Source: Pseudomonadota bacterium (GTDB lineage: Bacteria > Pseudomonadota > Gammaproteobacteria > Burkholderiales > Burkholderiaceae_C). Taken from it: a stretch of DNA of 64,000 nt. The notes beneath the pieces are model-generated. The model saw only the letters and a list, made by a program, of their open reading frames with translations. It searched no databases and was not told the origin of the DNA. Location of the stretch: positions 112,384 to 176,383 of the forward strand of contig JAFEDY010000001.1 of the NCBI GenBank assembly GCA_018241405.1, read 5' to 3'. Shown one piece after another: positions 19,646 through 26,825 of the stretch (its first letter is position 1; each line of letters opens with the position of its first letter). Made by a program: the position numbers and the translations under genes.

Positions 19646-20473
19646 TCAGTGCGGTGCCGGTGCGCCGTCGCGCCAGACCACGGGGAACATCGGGTCGTCG
19701 AACGCGGCGCCATCCTTCATCGTCAGGCCCTTGATGGGGGGCGAGCCCTTGCCGCCGCGGTCCACATAGACCGCGTCGTCGCCCACCCAGCGCGCCGAGA
19801 ACACCCGGCGCGCGATGGGCGAACGATTGCCTGGCGCCCCGTGCACCGTGCGGAAATTGAAGGCGATGGCGTCGCCGGGCTGCATGTCCCAGCCCGCGAT
19901 GTCGAACTGGTCGCGCTGTCCGTCGATGTCGGGCAGCGCCTCGTAGCTGTCTTGGTCGTACAGGCGCGTGCCGTCGAAGCGCATGGGGCGGAAGTCCTTA
20001 CCCCAGCGGTGCGAGCCGCGCACGCACTCCATGACCACGCTGCGCGCCACCGGGTCCAGCGGCGTCCACAGGCTGACGCTCTGGTGGCCATCCACGCAGT
20101 AGTAGGGCTGGTCCTGGTGCCAGGGCGTCACCGTGCTGCCACCGGGCTGCTTGACCAGCACATGGTCGTGAAAGAAACGCGCGGTGCGCGAACGCATCAG
20201 TTGCGCGGCCAGGGCGGCTGCGTTCGAGTGCAGCACGAAGTCCCGGAACTCGGGGATGCGCTGCCAATTGCACAAATCCTGGAAGAACGGAGCAGACCCG
20301 TCCGCGGGCACCACCGAGCGCTCCATCGGGCTCGGGTCCGCCATCAGCTTGCGCACCCCTTCGCGCAAGGGCTCCATCCATTCGGTGAAGGCGTTGCGGA
20401 CCACGATGACGCCATCGCGCTCAAAGGCCTCGACGTCGGATTCCGAGATCACATCCTGCACTGCTACTGCCAT
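19646..20473 (-). CDS. phytanoyl-CoA dioxygenase (PhyH) family protein 2
   Basis: A 275-residue Fe(II)/2-oxoglutarate oxygenase-like protein and the first gene of the hut block. The metal triad is His119 and Asp121 in TPWHQDQPYY and His211 in TVHGAPGN, followed by the Arg of RRVFSARW. It starts at 20473 behind GGAGG. It resembles the product of 8804-9667 across the whole length (FERDGVIVVRNAF, FFQDLCNWQRIPEF, HDHVLVKQPGG). Being the promoter-proximal gene directly followed by a transporter suggests it processes the imported compound, perhaps to histidine or a HutH substrate. That role is inference. Confidence 0.88.
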   Translation of the reverse strand: MAVAVQDVISESDVEAFERDGVIVVRNAFTEWMEPLREGVRKLMADPSPMERSVVPADGSAPFFQDLCNWQRIPEFRDFVLHSNAAALAAQLMRSRTARFFHDHVLVKQPGGSTVTPWHQDQPYYCVDGHQSVSLWTPLDPVARSVVMECVRGSHRWGKDFRPMRFDGTRLYDQDSYEALPDIDGQRDQFDIAGWDMQPGDAIAFNFRTVHGAPGNRSPIARRVFSARWVGDDAVYVDRGGKGSPPIKGLTMKDGAAFDDPMFPVVWRDGAPAPH

Positions 20474-20492
20474 GCCGCCTCCAATAGTGCTG

Positions 20493-20514
20493 TCTATACG
20501 TTGCCATCTATACG
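20493..20514. promoter_or_regulatory. paired TCTATACG motifs upstream of phyH2
   Basis: TCTATACG occurs twice, 14 bases apart, ending 20 bases before the phyH2 start. Together with the preceding CTG the first copy makes CTGTCTATAC, identical to the motif upstream of hutH, which suggests control by the same repressor. Confidence 0.5.
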
Positions 20515-20668
20515 TCACCAATAGTGAATGCAACCAACTTCGTGCGCCCTCTCCGCCCAAGACTCCACACAGCGGCCTGGACGGTTTCGCGGCTGCAGTC
20601 CCCAACGACCTTCGGTTGTGGAACCTCGCCAAACTGGCGCGACGAGAGAATCGTACCGCGCGGCCGAC

Positions 20669-20681
20669 TTGTATATACATA
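20669..20681. promoter_or_regulatory. TTGTATATACATA palindromic operator candidate
   Basis: The core TGTATATACA is a perfect ten-base palindrome and resembles GntR-family (HutC/FadR-like) operators. It lies between the divergent hut block and the GntR/FCD gene, so either regulator could bind it. Confidence 0.5.
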
Positions 20682-20683
20682 TC

Positions 20684-20698
20684 TACCCTCTCAGGGTA
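20684..20698. promoter_or_regulatory. TACCCT-CTC-AGGGTA palindrome
   Basis: A perfect inverted repeat with a three-base centre, 79 bases upstream of the GntR/FCD start. It is a candidate autoregulatory site. Confidence 0.4.
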
Positions 20699-20776
20699 AA
20701 TATCAGGTACAGAACTCATACTGCAAAGGCCAGGAATTTGCTAGCATGCCACCAACATTCCACTGGCACACCAGCA

Positions 20777-21442
20777 ATGAACCACGACAGTCTCAGGGAA
20801 CGCGACAGCGCCTACAGCCAGGTGCGCGACCTGATCCTCACGCGCCGGCTGGCGCCCGGCGACGCCATTTCGGAGCGCGGCCTGTCCGAGCAGCTGGGCC
20901 TGGGGCGCACGCCCGTGCGCGAGGCCGTGAAGACGCTGGCGCAGGAAGGCCTGCTCGAAGCCATACCGGCGCGCGGCACCTTTGTGCGCCAGCTCACGGT
21001 GCAGGATCTGCGCGAAATCCACGAGGTGCGCCTGGGCCTTGAAGGTATCGCCGCCGTGCTGGCCGCGCAGCGCGGCGCCAGCATCGAATTGCAGGCCAGC
21101 GCGCGCGCGCTGCAGGCGCTGGCGGCGCAGGCAGACCTTGAGGTGCTGCCCACCCAGCAGGCCGGCTGGCGCTTTCACGAGGCCATGTTCGACGCCACCG
21201 GCAACCCGCGCCTGGTCGCGCTCTACCACCAGCTGCGCGCGCAAAGCGGCCTGGCGCTGCAGCAGGTGGAGGACTATGACCCACAGCGGCTGCGCCAGGC
21301 GCTGCGCGAGCATCTGGACATCTACGACGCGATCGCCGCGCGCGACGCCGAGCGCGCCCAGCGCTGCGTCTGGGATCACCTGACCCAGGCGCTGCAGGGC
21401 CGGCTGCAGCTGCTCGTGCGCCACCCGGGCGCGCTGGTTTAG
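20777..21442 (+). CDS. GntR-family regulator with FCD domain
   Basis: A 221-residue FadR-subfamily regulator: winged helix at the N-terminus (YSQVRDLILTRRLAPGDAISERGLSEQLGLGRTPVREAVKTLAQEGLL) and an all-helical FCD effector domain in the second half (EIHEVRLGLEGIAA, WRFHEAMFDATGNPRLVALYHQLR, REHLDIYDAIAARD). The His of FHEAMF and REH would bind a metal in FCD proteins. It is followed 36 bases later by a Bug binding protein and threonine aldolase on the same strand, which it may control. The ATG at 20777 lacks a strong ribosome-binding site. Confidence 0.88.
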   Translation: MNHDSLRERDSAYSQVRDLILTRRLAPGDAISERGLSEQLGLGRTPVREAVKTLAQEGLLEAIPARGTFVRQLTVQDLREIHEVRLGLEGIAAVLAAQRGASIELQASARALQALAAQADLEVLPTQQAGWRFHEAMFDATGNPRLVALYHQLRAQSGLALQQVEDYDPQRLRQALREHLDIYDAIAARDAERAQRCVWDHLTQALQGRLQLLVRHPGALV

Positions 21443-21478
21443 CCCCTTCCCGTTTTTCACCCCCAAGGACCTTGCGCC

Positions 21479-22456
21479 ATGCCAATTGCCCGCCGCCGCC
21501 TGCTTCACCCCGCCCTGCTCGCCCTTGCGGCCGCTGCGCTCCCCACCTTCGCCCTGGCCCAGAAATGGCCGGCGCAGCCCGTGCGCATCATCGTGCCGTA
21601 CTCGGCCGGTGGCGGCTCCGACAACATCGCCCGCGCGCTGGGCACGGAGCTGGCGCGCGAACTGGGCCAGCCCGTGGTCGTGGACAACAAGCCCGGCGCC
21701 TCGGCCATGCTCGGCGCCGACCTGGTGGCGCGCGCCGCGCCCGACGGCTACACGCTGCTGCTGGCCGACATGCCGCACACCATCACGCCCAGCCTGTACA
21801 AGACGCCCTACGACGCGCTCAAGGACTTCACGCCCGTGGCGCTGATCGGCTCCTCGCCGCTGGTGCTCGCCGTGAACCCCAAGTTCAAGGCCCAGACCGT
21901 GCGGGACTACGTCGCCATGGCCAAGGCACAACCCGGCCAGATCAACTTCGCCTCGGGCGGCACGGGCACGGCCACGCACCTGGCGGGCGAGCTGCTCAAG
22001 CAGCAGACCGGCACCTTCATCACGCATATCCCTTACAAGGGCTCGGGCCAGGCCATTGCCGACGTGGTGGCGGGCCACACCGAGAGCATGTTCGCCTCGG
22101 CCCCCACCGTGGTGCCGCACATCAAGAGCGGCGCGCTGCGCGCGCTGGCCACCACCGGGGCCCAGCGCTCGCCCGCCCTGCCCCAGGTGCCCACGCTGGA
22201 GGAAAGCGGGGTCAAGGGCGTCACGGTGCTGCACTGGTTCGGCCTGCTGGGCCCGGCCAGGCTGCCGGCCAACGTGCAGTCCGCACTGCAGGCGGCCGTG
22301 GCGCGCGCCTTGGCCACGCCCGCGCTGCAGGCCAAGCTCGCAGCGTTGGGCCTGGACCTGGAGCCCAAGACCGCCGCGCAGTTCGGCGCGCAGATGGAGG
22401 CCGACGTGGCGCGCTGGGCACAAGTCGTCAAGGAACGCAATATCAAGGCCGATTGA
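21479..22456 (+). CDS. Bug-family tripartite tricarboxylate transporter substrate-binding protein
   Basis: A 325-residue periplasmic protein with a signal peptide ending at TFALAQ and the Bug/TctC hallmarks WPAQPVRIIVPYSAGGGSDNIAR, VDNKPGASAMLGADLVARAAPDGYTLL and FASGGTGTATHLAGELLK. Such proteins are greatly amplified in Betaproteobacteria and bind carboxylates or other small molecules. No TctA/TctB membrane genes are nearby, so it may use a remote transporter or act in sensing. It sits 10 bases upstream of the threonine aldolase gene and is probably cotranscribed with it. Confidence 0.9.
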   Translation: MPIARRRLLHPALLALAAAALPTFALAQKWPAQPVRIIVPYSAGGGSDNIARALGTELARELGQPVVVDNKPGASAMLGADLVARAAPDGYTLLLADMPHTITPSLYKTPYDALKDFTPVALIGSSPLVLAVNPKFKAQTVRDYVAMAKAQPGQINFASGGTGTATHLAGELLKQQTGTFITHIPYKGSGQAIADVVAGHTESMFASAPTVVPHIKSGALRALATTGAQRSPALPQVPTLEESGVKGVTVLHWFGLLGPARLPANVQSALQAAVARALATPALQAKLAALGLDLEPKTAAQFGAQMEADVARWAQVVKERNIKAD

Positions 22457-22466
22457 GAGGATGTGA

Positions 22467-23516
22467 ATGCCGCAACCCCACCCCGACGCCATAGACCTGC
22501 GCAGCGACACCGTCACGCGCCCCACCCCGGAAATGCTGGAGGCCATGGCGCGCGCGCCGCTGGGCGACGACGGGCTGGATGGCGACCCCACGGTGCGGGC
22601 CCTGGAGGACGCGGCCGCCGAACGCCTGGGCAAGGCAGCGGGCCTGTTCGTGCCCAGCGGCACCATGGGCAACCTGGTGGCCGTGCTGGCCCATGGCCGC
22701 CTGCCGGGCGAGGTGCTGGCCGAGGCCGGCAGCCACCTGGTGAACTCCGAGCGTGCGGCTGCGGGCCTCACGGGCATGCACTACCGCGCCCTGCCCGGCG
22801 ATGGCGGCCTGATCGCCCTGCCGGCGCTGGAGGCCGCGCTGGACACCGACGTGAGCGCGCGTTGCCCCACTGCCATGGTGGCCGTGGAGAACACGCACAA
22901 CGCGCTGGGCGGCAGGGTGGCCGCGCCCGCGGCCCTGGCTGCGCTGCACGCCCTGGCCGTTGCCCGGGACGTGCCCGTGCACACCGATGGTGCGCGCCTG
23001 TTCAACGCCGCCGTGGCCCTGGGCCTGCCCTGCCGGCGCCTTGCCGAGCACACGGACTCGGTCACCGTCTGCCTGTCCAAGGGCCTGTCGGCGCCCGTAG
23101 GCTCGGTGCTCGCGGGCTCACGCGACTTCATCGCCAGGGCCCGCGGCATACGCCGCATGCTGGGCGGCACCCTGCGCCAGGCCGGCGTGCTTGCGGCCGC
23201 GGGCCTGGTGGCGCTGGAGCACATGGTCGAGCGCCTGGCCGAGGACCATGCCCGGGCGCGCGCGCTGCACGCGGGCCTGCGCGCCATCGACGCCGGCTGG
23301 TGTGCGAGCGAGCCGCCCCAGACCAACATCGTGCAGCTGCGTGTGGGCACCACCGCCGCCGATGCGCGCCAATGGGAGCAGCGCCTGTCCGCCGCGGGCG
23401 TACTCGTGCGCACGGGCGGCGCGGGCCTGCTGCGGCTGGTCACGCACCGCCATATCGACGACGATGCCGTTGCCCGGGCGCTGCAGGTGTTCGGTGCGCT
23501 GCGGCGAGAGGAATGA
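22467..23516 (+). CDS. ltaE: low-specificity L-threonine aldolase
   Basis: A PLP enzyme of 349 residues that cleaves L-threonine/allo-threonine to glycine and acetaldehyde. Visible features are the start DLRSDTVTRPTPEMLEAM, the VPSGTMGN loop, the ENTHN segment, Asp174 in VHTDGARLFNA (PLP ring contact) and Lys205 in VCLSKGLSAPVGS (Schiff base). It follows the Bug protein by 10 bases. The combination suggests uptake and cleavage of a beta-hydroxy amino acid, but no substrate can be read from sequence. Confidence 0.92.
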   Translation: MPQPHPDAIDLRSDTVTRPTPEMLEAMARAPLGDDGLDGDPTVRALEDAAAERLGKAAGLFVPSGTMGNLVAVLAHGRLPGEVLAEAGSHLVNSERAAAGLTGMHYRALPGDGGLIALPALEAALDTDVSARCPTAMVAVENTHNALGGRVAAPAALAALHALAVARDVPVHTDGARLFNAAVALGLPCRRLAEHTDSVTVCLSKGLSAPVGSVLAGSRDFIARARGIRRMLGGTLRQAGVLAAAGLVALEHMVERLAEDHARARALHAGLRAIDAGWCASEPPQTNIVQLRVGTTAADARQWEQRLSAAGVLVRTGGAGLLRLVTHRHIDDDAVARALQVFGALRREE

Positions 23517-23571
23517 GCAGCCCGTCAGTGCCAGCGTGACTGCGTGGCGCACCTCCAGGGCATTTTGGCAG

Positions 23572-24783
23572 TCACTGAATAACGCCCCTGCTGCGCAGCA
23601 GTGCAATCTGCTCGGCGCTCAACCCCGCCTCGGCCAGCACGGCGTCGGTGTCGTCGCCCAGGTGCGGCGCGCTGCTGCGTATCGTGCCCGGCGTGGACGA
23701 GAGCTTGGGGACGATGCCCGGCACGGTGACGTCGTAGCCGTCGCGCGTGCGCTGGGTCAGCAGCATGTCGCGCGCCCGGTAGTGCGGGTCCTCCACAATA
23801 TCCTTGGCGGTATAGACCTTGCCCGCGGGCACGCGCGCGGCGGACAGGCTCTCCATGACCTGGGCCACGCTGCGCTCTTGCGTCCAGGCGCCGATCGCGC
23901 CGTCGATCTCGGCCACGCGCGCCACGCGGCCGGCGTTGTCGGCCAGCTGCGCGTCCTGGGCCAGGTCGCCCCGGCCTATGGCGGCCATCAGGCGCTTGAA
24001 GATGCTGTCGCCATTGCCGGCCACCAGCACCCAGCCGTCCCGGCAGGGGTAGGCGTTGGAGGGCGCGATGCCCGGCAGGGCGCTGCCCGCGGCCTCGCGC
24101 ACGGCGCCGAAGGCGCTGTACTCGGGGATCAGGCTTTCCATGCAGTTGAACACGGCCTCGTGCAGCGCCACATCGATGACCTGGCCCGCGCCGCCGTTCA
24201 CCTTGCGGTGGTACAGCGCCATCATCACGCCGATGGCGCCGTGCAGCGCGGCCAGCGTGTCGCCAATCGACACCCCCACGCGCACCGGCACGCGGCCCGG
24301 CTCGGCCGTCAGGTGCCGCAGGCCGCCCATGGCCTCGCCGATCACGCCAAAGCCCGGCAGGTCGCGGTACGGCCCGGTCTGGCCATAGCCCGAGATGCGC
24401 AGGATCACCAGGCCCGGGTTGAGCGCGTGCAGCTCCTCGGGCGACATGCCCCAGCCCTCCAGCGTGCCGGGGCGGAAGTTCTCGACCAGCACGTCGGCCT
24501 CGGCAATCAGGCGGCGCGCGATCTCCTGGGCCTCGGGCGCGCGCAGGTCCAGCGCCACCGACTTCTTGTTGCGCGACTGCACCTGCCACCAGACGGAGGT
24601 GCCTTCCTTGATGAGCCGCCAGTTGCGCAGCGGGTCGCCGCTGCCGGTGGCCTCGATCTTGACCACATCGGCGCCGAACTCGCCCAGTGTCTTGCCGCAG
24701 AACGGCCCGGCGATGAGCTGGCCCATTTCGATCACGCGCACGCCGGCCAGGGCGGCGGGCGGGGGGGTGGCTGTGTCTCGCAT
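23572..24783 (-). CDS. CaiB/BaiF family (class III) CoA transferase
   Basis: A 403-residue cytoplasmic enzyme of the formyl-CoA/carnitine CoA-transferase family. Typical blocks are LAGVRVIEMGQLIAGPFCGKTLGEFGADVVKIE, RNKKSVALDLRAPEAQ, ADVLVENFRPGTLE, ISGYGQTGPY and RVGVSIGDTLAAL; the Asp of the IGD motif is the likely catalytic nucleophile. The start at 24783 follows AGGAGACC. It is transcribed toward ltaE and away from earP and has no operon partner here, so the acyl group is unknown. Confidence 0.92.
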   Translation of the reverse strand: MRDTATPPPAALAGVRVIEMGQLIAGPFCGKTLGEFGADVVKIEATGSGDPLRNWRLIKEGTSVWWQVQSRNKKSVALDLRAPEAQEIARRLIAEADVLVENFRPGTLEGWGMSPEELHALNPGLVILRISGYGQTGPYRDLPGFGVIGEAMGGLRHLTAEPGRVPVRVGVSIGDTLAALHGAIGVMMALYHRKVNGGAGQVIDVALHEAVFNCMESLIPEYSAFGAVREAAGSALPGIAPSNAYPCRDGWVLVAGNGDSIFKRLMAAIGRGDLAQDAQLADNAGRVARVAEIDGAIGAWTQERSVAQVMESLSAARVPAGKVYTAKDIVEDPHYRARDMLLTQRTRDGYDVTVPGIVPKLSSTPGTIRSSAPHLGDDTDAVLAEAGLSAEQIALLRSRGVIQ

Positions 24784-24949
24784 TCCTGGTCTCCTGAAGA
24801 ATCCGCCGCGCATCATGCACTGGTGCGGGCGCAGTACCATCGCCGGCCATGAGGCCAACCCCGCTTTTTCCGCGCCTGCGCGTCGCTGCAGTCGAGCATC
24901 GTGCCGACCGCATCTGCCCGATGCTGGCACCGCCCCAGGGGTCGGCCGC

Positions 24950-26032
24950 ATGAGCACCGCTTTGCGCTGGGACATCTTCTGCCAGGTCATAGACAACTTT
25001 GGCGACATAGGCGTGTGCTGGCGCCTGGCGGCCGAGCTGGGCGCCCGGGGCCACGCCGTGCGCCTGTGGGTGGACGACGCCAGCGCCCTGGCCTGGATGG
25101 CGCCAGGAGGAGCGGCAGGCGTGCAGGTGCTGCCCTGGCCATCCCAAGCGCCACCCGATGGGCCGGGCGACGTGGTCGTCGAGGCCTTCGGCTGCGAGAT
25201 TGCTCCCGACTTCATAGCTGCCATGGCATGCCAGACAGGCGCTGATGGCCAAAGCCCCTTGTGGATCAACCTGGAATACCTGTCGGCCGAAACCTATGTG
25301 GAGCGCTGCCACCTCCTTCCCTCGCCGCTGATGGAAGGCCCCGGAGCGGGCCTGACGCGCTGGTTCTTCTACCCCGGCTTCACGCCGCGCACCGGCGGCC
25401 TGCTGCGCGAGCACGATCTGGTCGCGCGCCAGGCGGCGTTTGACCGCAAAGCCTGGCGCCTGCGCCACGGCATTGCAGCGGGCGACCTGGCCGTGTCGCT
25501 GTTCTGCTACGAGCCGCCGGCGCTGGCGCAGTTGCTGGCGCAACTCGCGCCCCGCCCCGATGCACAGCTGCTCGTCACGCCGGGGCGCGCCACACAGTCC
25601 GTTTTGCATGAAATCAGCCTGCAGCCAGCCTGGACAAAGCGCCAGCAGCTCTCAATTTCATATCTTGAACCCTGCACCCAGCCGGGGTTTGACGACATGC
25701 TCTGGGCCTGCGACCTGAACCTGGTGCGCGGCGAGGACTCGCTGGTGCGCGCGCTCTGGGCCGGCCAGCCCTTTGTGTGGCATATCTACCCGCAGCACGA
25801 CGATGCGCACCACGCCAAGCTGCTGGCCTTCCTCGACTGGCTGCAGGCGCCGGCATCGCTGCGGCGCTTCCATCTGCTGTGGAATGGGCTGGAGTCCGCG
25901 AGCGCGCTGCCGCCGCTCGATGCCACGACCCTGGCAGAATGGCGCGCCTGCGCCATGGCTGCGCGTGCGCGGCTGCTGGCGCAGGCCGATTTATTGACCT
26001 TACTCATAGGCTTCGTGATAGAGAAAAGCTAG
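24950..26032 (+). CDS. earP: EF-P arginine rhamnosyltransferase EarP
   Basis: A 360-residue GT-B glycosyltransferase that transfers rhamnose from dTDP-beta-L-rhamnose to Arg32 of elongation factor P, relieving ribosome stalling at polyproline. The N-terminal [21 protein letters not shown] holds the family Asp residues (15 and 19), and [26 protein letters not shown] holds the conserved Glu (about 262). The target efp follows on the same strand. Two segments, about residues 88-103 and 221-238, are encoded by copies of the dispersed palindromic repeat and look like insertions. The ATG at 24950 is the first fitting start. Confidence 0.92.
   Translation: MSTALRWDIFCQVIDNFGDIGVCWRLAAELGARGHAVRLWVDDASALAWMAPGGAAGVQVLPWPSQAPPDGPGDVVVEAFGCEIAPDFIAAMACQTGADGQSPLWINLEYLSAETYVERCHLLPSPLMEGPGAGLTRWFFYPGFTPRTGGLLREHDLVARQAAFDRKAWRLRHGIAAGDLAVSLFCYEPPALAQLLAQLAPRPDAQLLVTPGRATQSVLHEISLQPAWTKRQQLSISYLEPCTQPGFDDMLWACDLNLVRGEDSLVRALWAGQPFVWHIYPQHDDAHHAKLLAFLDWLQAPASLRRFHLLWNGLESASALPPLDATTLAEWRACAMAARARLLAQADLLTLLIGFVIEKS
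25211..25256 (-). repeat. dispersed palindromic repeat, first copy in earP
   Basis: Read on the minus strand it gives TTTGGCCATCAGCGCCTGTC, TGGCATGCCATGGCAGCTAT and GAAG. This aligns with the family pattern TTTGGCC-TC-AGCGC-TTG...GGCAGCTAT. It is translated within earP as about [16 protein letters not shown]. Confidence 0.65.
25610..25663 (+). repeat. dispersed palindromic repeat, second copy in earP
   Basis: GAAATCAGCCTGCAGCCAGC then CTGGACAAAGCGCCAGCAGC and TCTCAATTTCATA. The edges AAATCAGCCT and AGCAGCT-TCAATTT and the AAGCGCCAG half-site match the family. It is translated within earP as about [17 protein letters not shown]. Confidence 0.75.
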
Positions 26033-26195
26033 AATGCTTAGCTTTGCGCCATTTCTCAAGGCGGGACGTTCGCGTGCCCGGCCGGCGCGCCCCCGCCGCG
26101 GAACATGCGCCGGGGTGGAAGGCGGGCCTGCCTGGTCACGCCCGCCCGCCCCGACTTGTGGAGCGGCCCAACCTTACCTTCCCCCCAAGCAAGCC

Positions 26196-26750
26196 ATGAA
26201 AATCGCTCAAGAAATCCGCGCCGGCAACGTGATCATGCAGGGCAAAGACCCGATGATCGTCCTGAAGACCGAATACGCCCGCGGCGGCCGCGGCGCCGCC
26301 ACCGTGCGCATGAAGCTCAAGTCCCTGCTGGGCAACATGGGCACCGAAATCGTGTTCAAGGCCGACGACAAGATCGACAACGTCATCCTGGACAAGAAGG
26401 ATTGCACCTACTCCTACTTCGCCGACCCGATGTATGTGTGGATGGACGCCGAATACAACCAGTACGAGGTCGAAGCCGGCAACATGGGCGACGCCATCAG
26501 CTACCTGGAAGACGGCATGACCGCCGAAGTGGTGTTCTACGACGGCAAGGCCATCTCGGTCGAACTGCCCACCAGCGTGGAGCGCGAAATCACCTGGACC
26601 GAGCCCGCCGTCAAGGGCGACACGTCCGGCAAGGTGCTCAAGCCCGCCAAGATCGCCACCGGCTTCGAAGTGCCCGTGCCCCTGTTCGTGGGCCAGGGCG
26701 ACAAGATCGAGATCGACACCCGCACGGGCGAATACCGCAAGCGCGTGTAA
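26196..26750 (+). CDS. efp: translation elongation factor P
   Basis: A 184-residue EF-P that binds between the P and E sites and promotes peptide bonds at consecutive prolines. The N-terminal KOW-like domain carries the loop ARGGRGAAT, with Arg at position 32, exactly where the rhamnosylated Arg of the EarP-dependent subclass lies; the Lys-type subclass has Lys here. Two OB domains follow ([32 protein letters not shown] and the C-terminal [16 protein letters not shown]...[13 protein letters not shown]). Its modifier gene earP ends 163 bases upstream. Confidence 0.97.
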   Translation: MKIAQEIRAGNVIMQGKDPMIVLKTEYARGGRGAATVRMKLKSLLGNMGTEIVFKADDKIDNVILDKKDCTYSYFADPMYVWMDAEYNQYEVEAGNMGDAISYLEDGMTAEVVFYDGKAISVELPTSVEREITWTEPAVKGDTSGKVLKPAKIATGFEVPVPLFVGQGDKIEIDTRTGEYRKRV

Positions 26751-26762
26751 ACCGGTACCACT

Positions 26763-26803
26763 CAAAAAAAAGGAACATGCCTGGCATGTTCCTTTTTTTT
26801 TTT
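26763..26803. terminator. bidirectional intrinsic terminator
   Basis: The arms GGAACATGCC and GGCATGTTCC form a tight hairpin flanked by a run of A on the left and eleven T on the right. It can therefore end efp transcription and that of the convergent symporter gene. Confidence 0.9.
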
Positions 26804-26825
26804 ACCTTGCAGCCCAGGCCGTCGC

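Larger units (their letters stand above)
20474..20776. promoter_or_regulatory. divergent control region between hut supercluster and GntR regulator
   Basis: These 303 bases separate the minus-strand hut block from the plus-strand regulator gene and hold no gene. They contain the CTATACG pair near phyH2, a TTGTATATACATA palindrome and a TACCCT/AGGGTA palindrome near gntR, each listed separately. Confidence 0.6.
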
